Shown in pieces: positions 17,881-26,149 of a DNA stretch of 64,000 bases. The notes under the pieces are model-generated. The model was not told the origin of the DNA, made no database searches, and saw only the letters and a program-made list of their open reading frames with translations. How positions within the stretch are numbered: the stretch's first letter is position 1; every line of letters starts with the position of its first letter. The stretch is taken from the NCBI GenBank assembly GCA_934169745.1, contig CAKPOE010000002.1:144467-208466 (forward strand). The letters are read 5' to 3'. The DNA comes from an uncultured Clostridia bacterium. Lineage in GTDB: Bacteria; Bacillota; Clostridia; TANB77; UBA1234. The position numbers were made by a program, and so were the translations under genes.

Positions 17881-18661
17881 AGACTTTATCAACCACCTTA
17901 CTATATTTTATTACCTCAACATTACTATTTTTTGCCCTTTCACACATTTGACCATACACCTTATTTCTCAAGTCTTCCTTTTTTTGAGCAACATTTAATT
18001 TATCATCTGCAAAAAATGGGCCATCGATGTAACCAACTATACGTGGACGTTTTCTGCCTTTCCATTTTTGATATGTTATTGTCATAGAAAATGTTGGTAC
18101 ATTCATTTCTACTGGATATTTAAATGACGTAGCTTTGTAATTTCTTATTTTTGTATAATACTGCCACACATGTGCTTCTGGGTATATCGCAACCACGTTC
18201 TTATTAATTATCTTTTGCTTTATTGTTTTCATGAAATTTCTACTGCTCTCTAAATCACCTGGTACTGGTATCGCTCCCAACATTTTAGTCACATCTCCTA
18301 AGACAGGTAATGAAACATTATCCGGATTTGCAATTATAAAGCTTTTCTTTGGAAATGTTGAAAGTGATGGTAAAAGCACATCAGCAACCGTCTGAGTATG
18401 ATTGATATATATGAAATATCCTTGATCTCTGTATTTTTTTAATATATCTCTACCTTTTAGTTTGTATCTAAACTTTACTTTCACGTACAAGTAAGCAATC
18501 GGTGTTGCAACCAATCTGTATAGCACAAACGCAGCTACATTCCAAAAAATATTTTTAGGTGCATAATTATATCTTCCAGTAATCTTTTTTGCTTTAACAT
18601 CACTACCAGCAAAATCATCATTTAGTTCATCAGTATAAAAAATCTCTTTTTGAGGTTTCAT
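17873..18661 (-). CDS. PlsC-like acyltransferase
   Basis: 262 aa. The HX4D motif is IYINHTQTVADVL near residue 97, and the second motif is VAIYPEAHVWQYY near residue 155. A hydrophobic stretch near residues 38-60 (NVAAFVLYRLVATPIAYLYV) is likely a membrane anchor. Only 3 nt separate it from the TetR gene, and it overlaps the next GT8 gene, so it is co-transcribed and coupled. The substrate is unknown. Confidence 0.8.
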   Translation of the reverse strand: MKPQKEIFYTDELNDDFAGSDVKAKKITGRYNYAPKNIFWNVAAFVLYRLVATPIAYLYVKVKFRYKLKGRDILKKYRDQGYFIYINHTQTVADVLLPSLSTFPKKSFIIANPDNVSLPVLGDVTKMLGAIPVPGDLESSRNFMKTIKQKIINKNVVAIYPEAHVWQYYTKIRNYKATSFKYPVEMNVPTFSMTITYQKWKGRKRPRIVGYIDGPFFADDKLNVAQKKEDLRNKVYGQMCERAKNSNVEVIKYSKVVDKVYD

Positions 18662-18664
18662 AAA

Positions 18665-19177
18665 TCACCCTACCACATTTGTAATCTTTAGAATATTATT
18701 ACCTAATATAAGTGACACTAATTCTCTTGCTTTTTCTGTTGCATTCTTAACACTTAGACCTTGCTCTTCATAAGCACTTTCAATAAAAGATGTTAATTTT
18801 TCTAAGAAATTATTAACTCTTTCTTTTATCTTTTTGTTCCACAATGATTGAGCAATAAAGTCATATAGAATTCTATAAGTATCATTTTCTTCATCATAAA
18901 TATTTTTAAAATATAACTTTATCTCTTTAACTTTATCTTTACTATTTTTTGTCTTTTCATTAAGTTTTTCCAAAAACGCCTTGCTGAAATCATCTAAAAC
19001 ATTTTCCATTAAACATTCTTTAGTTCTGTAATGATATGTTAATTGTCCAACTACTGTTCCCGCTTTTTGAGCTATATCTCTCATTGATATTAACGAATAA
19101 CCCTTGCTTGCAAGTAGCTCATATGTGGCTTGTTTTATCTTGTCTTTCGTGCTTTGCATACGCGACAAACGAAACAT
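18665..19177 (-). CDS. TetR family transcriptional regulator
   Basis: 170 aa. The N-terminal helix-turn-helix spans residues about 8-55 (STKDKIKQATYELLASKG, SMRDIAQKAGTVVGQLTYHY). The C-terminal all-helical part should bind a ligand. It is the first gene of the PlsC/GT8 operon, so it probably controls the operon and itself. The start has AGGAGG at 7-nt spacing, and a consensus promoter lies 39 nt upstream. Confidence 0.85.
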   Translation of the reverse strand: MFRLSRMQSTKDKIKQATYELLASKGYSLISMRDIAQKAGTVVGQLTYHYRTKECLMENVLDDFSKAFLEKLNEKTKNSKDKVKEIKLYFKNIYDEENDTYRILYDFIAQSLWNKKIKERVNNFLEKLTSFIESAYEEQGLSVKNATEKARELVSLILGNNILKITNVVG

Positions 19178-19215
19178 ATTTATTCCTCCTATATCACATT
19201 AGTACAAGCGTCCTA

Positions 19216-19244
19216 ATTATAGTATATCTGTTGATTTTTGTCAA
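19216..19244 (-). promoter_or_regulatory. Promoter of the TetR/PlsC/GT8 operon
   Basis: Minus strand TTGACA (19244-19239), 17 nt, TATAAT (19221-19216); both perfect consensus. Confidence 0.8.
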
Positions 19245-19367
19245 ATTCTGACCGATTACTCATTCATATTTTAAACATAAACGCCCCTATTTTCTTGAAA
19301 AATTCGTGAAAATATTGTACAAAATTAATTTTATTGCTAAAATTAATTCATAAAGGAGGAATAATTT

Positions 19368-19910
19368 ATGGAAAAATTCTTAAAAAAAGGAAGTTTTGTT
19401 TCAATTTTAACATCTCTAGTTATACTAGCAGTTGGTGTCTTAATGATTTGTAACCCTGATGTTGTTACAAGTATTGTCGGCTATGTTATTGGCGGTGTGT
19501 TTGTAGTTCTTGGAGTTTACAAGGTTATAAATTATTTCGTTTCAAAAGGCAAATATGATTTTTATAATTACGATTTAGTATATGGTATTTTAGCAATAGT
19601 TTTAGGAATAATAGTAATGCTTTGCATGAATAGCATTACATCTTTGTTAAGAATAATGATTGGTATTTGGATTTTATATAGTGGTCTACTAAGACTTACA
19701 TTCTCGTTTAAATTGAAAAAATTCTATGTAGACTCTTGGGTATTCTCATTAGTTGCTTCAATCCTTATGATTGTTGCAGGATTATTTGTAACACTTTATC
19801 AAGGTACAATTTTAGTAGCACTTGGTTTTGTTATGGTATTCTGTTCAATCATGGACATTATTGAAGAAATAATATTTATGAAAAATGTAGACAAATTATT
19901 AAAAGACTAG
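19368..19910 (+). CDS. DUF308 / HdeD-like membrane protein
   Basis: 180 aa with about six hydrophobic segments in three helical-hairpin repeats (for example ILTSLVILAVGVLMICNPDV, and GYVIGGVFVVLGVYKVINYF), the pattern of DUF308/HdeD proteins. HdeD is linked to acid resistance in enterobacteria; the role in Bacillota is unknown. The start has AAAGGAGG at 8-nt spacing. Monocistronic with terminator. Confidence 0.75.
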   Translation: MEKFLKKGSFVSILTSLVILAVGVLMICNPDVVTSIVGYVIGGVFVVLGVYKVINYFVSKGKYDFYNYDLVYGILAIVLGIIVMLCMNSITSLLRIMIGIWILYSGLLRLTFSFKLKKFYVDSWVFSLVASILMIVAGLFVTLYQGTILVALGFVMVFCSIMDIIEEIIFMKNVDKLLKD

Positions 19911-19914
19911 GCTA

Positions 19915-19951
19915 AATGCGAGTTGACAAATTCAACTCGCATTATTTTTTT
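19915..19951 (+). terminator. Rho-independent terminator
   Basis: AATGCGAGTTGA, 5-nt loop, mirror arm 19932-19943, followed by ATTTTTTT. Confidence 0.85.
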
Positions 19952-20018
19952 GCCTTCGCATTACTCATCGTAACGCATATCGAAAAAACGCATATTATGT
20001 AATGTGGAGGTGAAAACT

Positions 20019-20816
20019 GTGTACTGGTTTGAAAATCTAAGTCCAGTAATTCAAGCTTTGCTTGCAACCACATTTACATGGTTTGTAACTATGCTTGGTG
20101 CATTAGTAGTATGTTTTTTCAAAGAACCAAACAAAAAAATACTTGATACCATTCTAGGGTTTAGTGCTGGTGTAATGATTGCTGCCGCATTCTGGTCTCT
20201 TCTTATTCCATCCTTAGAATTATCTCAAGAACTTGGCTACATAGAATGGCTAATTCCGAGTATTGGTTTTGCAGTTGGCGGTTTATTTGTTTTATTATCA
20301 GACAAATTTCTTGATAAGGTTTTAAAGCATAGAAAAGATATTATAAGTGCTTCTTCTCTAAAAAGAAGTATCTTATTAGTCGGAGCTATTACAATTCATA
20401 ATATACCTGAAGGAATGGCTATCGGTGTGGCTTTTGGTGGAATCGCAAGTGGAATTCCTGGCGTAACACTAATTGGTGCTATTATGCTAGCTTTAGGTAT
20501 AGGAATTCAAAACTTTCCAGAAGGTGCTGCTGTCTCACTTCCTCTTAGAACAGAGGGCTTTTCGAGACTAAAAAGCTTCCTTATAGGGCAGGCATCTGCA
20601 TTAGTAGAACCAATTTCTGCTGTAATTGGTGTAATTCTTGTTTTAGCAATCAGAAACGTCTTACCATTCCTACTTGCCTTTGCAGCAGGTGCAATGATTA
20701 TAGTCGTAGCAAGAGAACTACTTCCAGAATCAATTAAGGATAATAAGAATTTAGCCACTCTTGGTTTAATCTGTGGTTTTCTATTGATGATGATATTAGA
20801 TGTAGCTCTTGGATAA
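20019..20816 (+). CDS. ZIP family metal transporter (ZupT-like)
   Basis: 265 aa from the GTG at 20019, about 6 nt after TGGAGGTG; a GTG 15 nt earlier lies inside the RBS. Eight hydrophobic segments. ZIP metal-binding motifs HNIPEG (segment 4) and QNFPEGAA (segment 5), plus ARELLPES near the end, are present, predicting uptake of Zn2+ or related divalent metals. A paralogue with the same motifs is at 32513-33289. Confidence 0.87.
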   Translation: MYWFENLSPVIQALLATTFTWFVTMLGALVVCFFKEPNKKILDTILGFSAGVMIAAAFWSLLIPSLELSQELGYIEWLIPSIGFAVGGLFVLLSDKFLDKVLKHRKDIISASSLKRSILLVGAITIHNIPEGMAIGVAFGGIASGIPGVTLIGAIMLALGIGIQNFPEGAAVSLPLRTEGFSRLKSFLIGQASALVEPISAVIGVILVLAIRNVLPFLLAFAAGAMIIVVARELLPESIKDNKNLATLGLICGFLLMMILDVALG

Positions 20817-20829
20817 TTTATCTAACATG

Positions 20830-20870
20830 GCTATATGGTGGTGAATTTCATACATTCTCCACTATATAGC
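20830..20870. terminator. Hairpin after the ZIP gene
   Basis: GCTATATGGTGG pairs with CCACTATATAGC (20859-20870) with one G-T pair. The T-tract is weak, so termination is inferred. Confidence 0.5.
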
Positions 20871-20939
20871 GAGATTTTTAAGATGAAAACGGAAATTCAA
20901 ATTAAAATTCTCGCCTACAAAAAATATTTTTCAAAAATA

Positions 20940-20969
20940 TTGACAAGTACATACAAATTATGCTATTAT
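20940..20969 (+). promoter_or_regulatory. tRNA promoter
   Basis: TTGACA (20940-20945), 18 nt, TATTAT (20964-20969), 18 nt before the tRNA. Confidence 0.65.
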
Positions 20970-20986
20970 AAATGTTGTTCGGTTAT

Positions 20987-21063
<77 letters not shown>

Positions 21064-21070
21064 AACCAAT

Positions 21071-21099
21071 AAAAAGAGTTCCTTTTGGAACTCTTTTTT
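21071..21099 (+). terminator. Terminator of tRNA-Arg
   Basis: AAAAAGAGTTCC, TTTT loop, GGAACTCTTTTTT. The A-rich 5' arm also allows function for the minus-strand dacA gene. Confidence 0.85.
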
Positions 21100-21124
21100 A
21101 ATTACTTTCATTTGAAATTATTAA

Positions 21125-22420
21125 TTACCTAAATCTCCTATTGTACCTATATACGTTATATGCAGTCTTTTTTCTGCGCTTTGATTTATTCCAAACTCTA
21201 ACCACAAATAGCAATGTAGCCAGAATTCCAAATATAATCAAAGTTTTTCCAATCACTTTAAATATTCCAAGTATAACGTCTGCCTTTTTTTCTACATCAT
21301 TACTTGCTATTAAGTTTATTGTATAATCTTTGTCATAAATGTGATATGTCGCTTTTCCAAGCACTTCTCCCTTCGATACCGGTGCTGTGATGTTTTCGTC
21401 GATTTCAATTATAGGTTCAAACTTCTCATACAAGTCATCTCTATCAATTGTTGTTGTTAATCCTTTTTCTGTAACAAGTTCTACTGTATTCTTGTCTTTT
21501 ATTGCGTCTTTCACTTCTACAGATTTTATTATTGTGTTCTCTTCCACTATTGTGTTTGAAACCACTTGTTCAAATCCGTATTCAAATAAAGCTTTAGCAT
21601 CAGTGTAGCGATAACTAACACCTGTCTCATCTTGACCTGCACCAAGAATAACACATATTAACGATGTGTTATCTTTTTCAGCACTTGCTACCAAGCAGTT
21701 TTTAGCTGGTGTTGTAAATCCTGTTTTTATGCCAGTTGCATATTGATAGTAATAATTTTTCTTACCAGAACTAGAATTTGGCACAATCAATTGGTTTGAA
21801 TTCAAAAAATATCTGTCATCAGTACTATATTTGTTACTTGCGGGTAATCTAAATCGGATTGTACTTACTAATTCTCTAAACTCCGGAAAATTATCCATTG
21901 CATACTTTGCAAATATTGCTAAATCATATGCACATGAATAATGATTTTCATCATGCAAACCATTAGCATTTACAAAATGAGTATTCTGGGCTCCCAACTC
22001 TTTAGCTCTTGTATTCATCATTGTTGCGAAACTATCAAGTGACCCACCTATGTGTTCAGCTAAAACATTTGCAGCATCATTTCCAGAGCATATAAGCAAA
22101 CACTTTAATAAATTTTCAACTGAGATTTCTTCGTCAACCTGGATATTGGCTATACTTCCTCCTATTGGAACGCTCATTATGGCTTTGTAGCTTGCCTTTA
22201 CCGTTTCATCCATCTTGCAATTTTCAAGTGTTAATATAGCTGTAAGTATCTTAGTTGTACTTGCTGGATAGGCCTTATCATAGGCATTCTTTTCATATAA
22301 TATTCTTCCTGTATCTGCATCTATTAAAATTGCCTCGGGACTATTAACCGTAACGGCAAATATATTTGTTGGTATCAACAAAATTATTAATGTTAGTAGT
22401 ATGTATATATATTTTCTCAT
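21125..22420 (-). CDS. dacA: D-alanyl-D-alanine carboxypeptidase (S11 penicillin-binding protein)
   Basis: 431 aa. Signal peptide at residues 1-23. Active-site motifs are SxxK in PASTTKIL near residue 55, SGN in LICSGNDAAN near 110, and KTG in ATGIKTGFTTPAKN near 228. The PBP5-associated beta domain follows, then a C-terminal membrane anchor (LIIFGILATLLFVVRVW) with a very basic tail. It trims the terminal D-Ala of wall peptides outside the membrane. The ATG at 22420 follows GGAGG; a GTG directly before it is possible. Divergent from comEA. Confidence 0.92.
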   Translation of the reverse strand: MRKYIYILLTLIILLIPTNIFAVTVNSPEAILIDADTGRILYEKNAYDKAYPASTTKILTAILTLENCKMDETVKASYKAIMSVPIGGSIANIQVDEEISVENLLKCLLICSGNDAANVLAEHIGGSLDSFATMMNTRAKELGAQNTHFVNANGLHDENHYSCAYDLAIFAKYAMDNFPEFRELVSTIRFRLPASNKYSTDDRYFLNSNQLIVPNSSSGKKNYYYQYATGIKTGFTTPAKNCLVASAEKDNTSLICVILGAGQDETGVSYRYTDAKALFEYGFEQVVSNTIVEENTIIKSVEVKDAIKDKNTVELVTEKGLTTTIDRDDLYEKFEPIIEIDENITAPVSKGEVLGKATYHIYDKDYTINLIASNDVEKKADVILGIFKVIGKTLIIFGILATLLFVVRVWNKSKRRKKTAYNVYRYNRRFR

Positions 22421-22602
22421 CACTTACCTCCATGCAACTATTGTATACAAAAGCCAAACAAAAAACAACACATTTTGTATATTGGACGACAAATTATTTT
22501 AAAATGTGCCAGCTTCGCAAATAATTCGTATCCAAAATTAATTTATTAACTATACATTTCAATTTCAATGATATATAATAATAGCAGTGATTGGAGGTAT
22601 TT

Positions 22603-23151
22603 ATGAATGATAAAGTAAAGTACATTTTTGTACTAGGGGTCTTTATCATCTTAAGTATTATTGGATTTTTTTTACTACCACAAGATGAAATTATTATTCA
22701 GTCATCTAGTGATCGACAAATTGAAACTGAATATATTTTTGTACATATTGAGGGATGTGTGCAAAATCCCGGATTATTCAAAATAGAAAAAGGAACAAGA
22801 CTTTACGAACTTATTGATATTGCTGGTGGAGAAACAGAAGATGCAGATTTGTCAAAAATAAATCTTGCAAGTATTTTGGTTGATACTCAAAAAATCTATG
22901 TACCAGCCATTACAATATATTCAGAAAATGATGAAAACAGCACGGATTATTCGCACAACAAACTCGTAAACATTAACACTGCAACTTCTTCCGAACTTCA
23001 GACATTAAACGGTATTGGACCAAGTATGGCAGAAAGAATTATAAAATATCGTGAGCAAAATGGTGGTTTCACACAAATTGATGACATTATGAAAGTAGAA
23101 GGTATTGGCGAAAGTAAATTTAATAAAATAAAAGAAAATATTACAATTTAG
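22603..23151 (+). CDS. comEA: ComEA-like DNA-binding competence protein
   Basis: 182 aa. An N-terminal membrane anchor (residues 5-23) is followed by an SLBB domain (FVHIEGCVQNPGLFKIEKG) and a C-terminal helix-hairpin-helix pair (NINTATSSELQTLNGIGPSM and VEGIGESKFNKIKENI). ComEA binds external double-stranded DNA during natural transformation; related proteins have other surface DNA roles. No comEC follows in this window. The start at 22603 follows TTGGAGG. 14 nt upstream of pdp, probably co-transcribed. Confidence 0.85.
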   Translation: MNDKVKYIFVLGVFIILSIIGFFLLPQDEIIIQSSSDRQIETEYIFVHIEGCVQNPGLFKIEKGTRLYELIDIAGGETEDADLSKINLASILVDTQKIYVPAITIYSENDENSTDYSHNKLVNINTATSSELQTLNGIGPSMAERIIKYREQNGGFTQIDDIMKVEGIGESKFNKIKENITI

Positions 23152-23165
23152 GAGGGTTGGTTTAT

Positions 23166-24476
23166 ATGAATATTGGAGAAATTATTAAGACAAAGAGAGA
23201 CGAAAAGGAACTTTCTACCGAACAAATTGAATATTTTATAAAAGAATATTCTTACGGAAACATTCCGGATTACCAAGCTGCAAGCCTGCTAATGGCAATC
23301 TATTTAAATGGTATGTCTGAACGAGAAATTTTAGATTTAACGATTGCCATGTCGAGATCAGGAGAAATTTTAGATTTGTCCGAGATTCCTGGAATAAAAG
23401 TAGATAAACACAGTACCGGCGGAATTGGCGACAAAGTTACAATGATAGTAATGCCACTCGTTGCTAGCTGTGGTGTTCCTGTAATAAAAATGTCTGGACG
23501 TGGTTTGGGCTACACTCAAGGCACTGCCGATAAATTAGAAGCAATTCCAAATTTTAAAATAAATCTTGATTTAGATGAAATGATACGAAATGTAAAACGT
23601 ATTGGAATTGCACTCGCTACTCAATCTGAAAACATTGCACTGGCAGATAAAAAATTATATGCTCTTCGTGATGTGACTGGTACCGTTGAAAGCATTCCTC
23701 TAATTGCTTCAAGCGTTATGAGTAAAAAAATTGCTGCTGGTGCTGACAAGATATTACTTGAAGTTACATGTGGCAGTGGGGCATTTATGGAAAACGAATT
23801 GCGTGCTAGAAAGTTGGCCGAAACCATGGTTAGAATAGGAAATATGGCAGGCAAAGAAACTATTGGTGTACTTACAAATATGAACGAACCTCTGGGTAGA
23901 TTTTGTGGTAATGCTCTTGAAACAATGGAAGCAATCGAGACATTAAAAGGAAACGGTGAGGCTGATGTAGTTGAAGTTTGCTGTGTTCTTGGTGCATATA
24001 TGCTAAAAATGGCTGGTGTTGGAAACGGTATTGTAGAAAACACAAAACTTATACAAAGTAAAATAGACTCTGGTGAGGGCTTAGAAAAATTCAGAGAGCT
24101 AGTTCAAAGACAATGGGGAGATACAAGAGTAATTGATAATCCAGAGATGCTCATGACAGCTAAGTACAAAATTCCTGTTCTTATAGATGAGGATGGATTT
24201 GTTGAAAAAATAGAATCTAAAAATATAGGACAAGCAGTTGTAAACCTTGGTGGTGGCAGATTAAAGAAAGATGATAACGTTGATTACTCAGTAGGAATTG
24301 AAGTATTAAAAAAGATTGGCGACAATGTTAAAATAGGTGATATTTTAATGTATATATACGCAAATGATGAGCAAAAAGCTAAGGAGCAAGTTGAATTTCT
24401 AAGAAAATCTTATACTATTTCAAAAATACCTGTAGACAAAATCAAAGTAATATTAGACGTGGTAGAAAACGCTTAA
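23166..24476 (+). CDS. pdp: Pyrimidine-nucleoside / thymidine phosphorylase
   Basis: 436 aa, usual length for the pyrimidine-nucleoside phosphorylase family. It cleaves uridine or thymidine with phosphate to base and (deoxy)ribose-1-phosphate. Signatures are KVDKHSTGGIGDKVTM near residue 80, KMSGRGLGYTQGTADKLEA near 110, and SxMSKKIAAGADKILLEV near 185. The C-terminal alpha/beta domain is complete. The ATG at 23166 follows AGGAGG. Whether it is Pdp or DeoA cannot be settled by eye. Confidence 0.9.
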   Translation: MNIGEIIKTKRDEKELSTEQIEYFIKEYSYGNIPDYQAASLLMAIYLNGMSEREILDLTIAMSRSGEILDLSEIPGIKVDKHSTGGIGDKVTMIVMPLVASCGVPVIKMSGRGLGYTQGTADKLEAIPNFKINLDLDEMIRNVKRIGIALATQSENIALADKKLYALRDVTGTVESIPLIASSVMSKKIAAGADKILLEVTCGSGAFMENELRARKLAETMVRIGNMAGKETIGVLTNMNEPLGRFCGNALETMEAIETLKGNGEADVVEVCCVLGAYMLKMAGVGNGIVENTKLIQSKIDSGEGLEKFRELVQRQWGDTRVIDNPEMLMTAKYKIPVLIDEDGFVEKIESKNIGQAVVNLGGGRLKKDDNVDYSVGIEVLKKIGDNVKIGDILMYIYANDEQKAKEQVEFLRKSYTISKIPVDKIKVILDVVENA

Positions 24477-24482
24477 AAATTT

Positions 24483-24568
24483 AAAGGTGAACGAATTTCC
24501 GGCAGCCACTTTTCCGTTCTTTTCATATAATGAACGAAAAAGCAGCTGCCGGAAAACTGTTCACCTTT
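24483..24568. repeat. Palindromic repeat, copy C
   Basis: Arms 24483-24519 and 24532-24568 are imperfect reverse complements (about 31 of 37 positions) and contain TTTCCGGCAGCCAC. The arm reaches the stop codon of the convergent ClpX-like gene. Same family as 13711-13784. Confidence 0.75.
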
Positions 24569-25935
24569 TATTCTTCTGTATACTTAAGGTATTCAGCTCC
24601 AGGGAAACACACGATTTCCTCTTTATTCCCTTTTTTCCTCAGGGCTTCTGTGTCACCACTTTCATTGATGTTGCACACACCTTCCGGTGCACTTTCAAGC
24701 ACAACTTTCTTGGCATTGTAGAGTAAGCTCTCAAGCTCTTTTTTTACATCTCTTGCACCAGTATTATGAGCAATCACTCTATCAGCAATAGTATCAAGTA
24801 CTGCGTCACTAACGCTGAGTGTGAAGCCCATATTCTTGAACAGAGAACTCTGATTCAAGAGCTCATCATAAATAATGTCAAGCAGCGTACTCTTGTCAAG
24901 TCGCTTTAAGATAGTTGGCGTAGGCATTCTCCCCACGAACTCTTCAATAAAGCCATACTCAACGAAGTCACACGGTTCAACATTGGCAAGGAAATCAATA
25001 GGTGTATCATCCATTAATGTGAAACCTATCTCCCGTTTATGTATTCTTGCCTCAACCACTTCTTCCAATCCCACAAAAGCGCCACAAAGAATTATTGTAA
25101 GCCTTGCGGTATCAAATGGGAGGTCATGACTGTGCGGATTTAGACTGTTTCTGTCATGGATCCATACAGTAGAGGGTTCAAGTATCTTGAGAAGTTCTTG
25201 CTGCACAGCAAGGCCATTGATATCATGCTTTTCGCCAAGGCTACGTCTCTTTTTATCAATCTCATCGATGATAATCACACCCTTTTGAGCCTTTTCGATA
25301 TCATAACCTGCCGCTGCATAAAGTCGCTCAACGACATCTTCAACTTTTCCGCCCACATAACCAGCAGATGTAATGGCTTCAGCTGTGGAACGTGCATAAG
25401 GTATTTTCATTGCCTTAAGAACATTCTCTGCAATATAGGTTTTACCTACACCTGTTGAACCAATCAACAAAATGTGCTCGTGACTAGGAGCTTCAAAGCC
25501 TCCATCATCAAGCATATTGCACATCTGATTATGGTACAACGTGTACACCATCTTCGTCACAGCCTCATCCTGCCCATGAACCTTCTTTTTGACACTCTCA
25601 ACAAAAGCGTCCATAGGAAAGTTGAGACAAGGATACTCCTTAAAACCTTCCACAATGTCTCCATTTTCGTTATATTCAATGGTATACGTCGTGCTAGGCT
25701 CATGCTTCTTATTGCTTACCTTGTCAGCAGAATTTTGTGCGGCAGACAATATCATCTCCTCTTTCTGATCATAAATGTCTGCATTTTCATAGTAAAGGCG
25801 GTACACACACTCGGTGCAAATACATCCTCTACGATTGCCGATTTTCATGTACTGTGCCACAAATGCATCTTGCAATGTGGGAATAGGATACACCAGATTA
25901 TCGCAAATTAGACACCGAACCCTGCGTTCCGTCAT
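24568..25935 (-). CDS. ClpX-like AAA+ ATPase with N-terminal cysteine cluster
   Basis: 455 aa. An N-terminal zinc-finger-like region (C8-x2-C11 and C40-x2-C43) resembles the ClpX zinc domain but with different spacing. The AAA+ core has Walker A GSTGVGKT near residue 158, Walker B GVIIIDEIDK near 223, and the ClpX-like GAFVGLEEVVEAR, EYGFIEEFVGRMPTPTIL and TGARDVKKELE (sensor 2). REIGFTL near residue 305 retains an IGF loop, the ClpP-docking element. It is therefore probably a paralogous unfoldase that can dock ClpP. Codon use is GC-richer than in flanking genes. The ATG at 25935 follows AAAGGAGG. Its substrates are unknown. Confidence 0.8.
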   Translation of the reverse strand: MTERRVRCLICDNLVYPIPTLQDAFVAQYMKIGNRRGCICTECVYRLYYENADIYDQKEEMILSAAQNSADKVSNKKHEPSTTYTIEYNENGDIVEGFKEYPCLNFPMDAFVESVKKKVHGQDEAVTKMVYTLYHNQMCNMLDDGGFEAPSHEHILLIGSTGVGKTYIAENVLKAMKIPYARSTAEAITSAGYVGGKVEDVVERLYAAAGYDIEKAQKGVIIIDEIDKKRRSLGEKHDINGLAVQQELLKILEPSTVWIHDRNSLNPHSHDLPFDTARLTIILCGAFVGLEEVVEARIHKREIGFTLMDDTPIDFLANVEPCDFVEYGFIEEFVGRMPTPTILKRLDKSTLLDIIYDELLNQSSLFKNMGFTLSVSDAVLDTIADRVIAHNTGARDVKKELESLLYNAKKVVLESAPEGVCNINESGDTEALRKKGNKEEIVCFPGAEYLKYTEE

Positions 25936-25992
25936 AAATAATCCCTCCTTTAAATTATTAATTGGAGTATGCACTTCCATATTTCTAAATGC

Positions 25993-26021
25993 ATTTTACA
26001 ACGAATTTGTAGAAAAATCAA
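25993..26021 (-). promoter_or_regulatory. Promoter of the ClpX-like gene
   Basis: Minus strand TTGATT (26021-26016), 17 nt, TAAAAT (25998-25993). The 57-nt leader has no obvious structure. Confidence 0.55.
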
Positions 26022-26112
26022 GATAAACAGAAATGTTCTTTGATTATGTTGATTTGAATGTTGCCATTCTTAAATTTATATAAATTTTATATTTAATTGT
26101 ATTATTAAGTCA

Positions 26113-26145
26113 AGAAGGAGATGAGCTTTCGCTCATCCCCTTCTT
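26113..26145 (-). terminator. Terminator of the ABC importer operon
   Basis: GAAGGaGATGAGC / GCTCATCcCCTTC with a TTTC loop, just after the solute-binding-protein gene. The T-tract is short. Confidence 0.7.
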
Positions 26146-26149
26146 TCAC

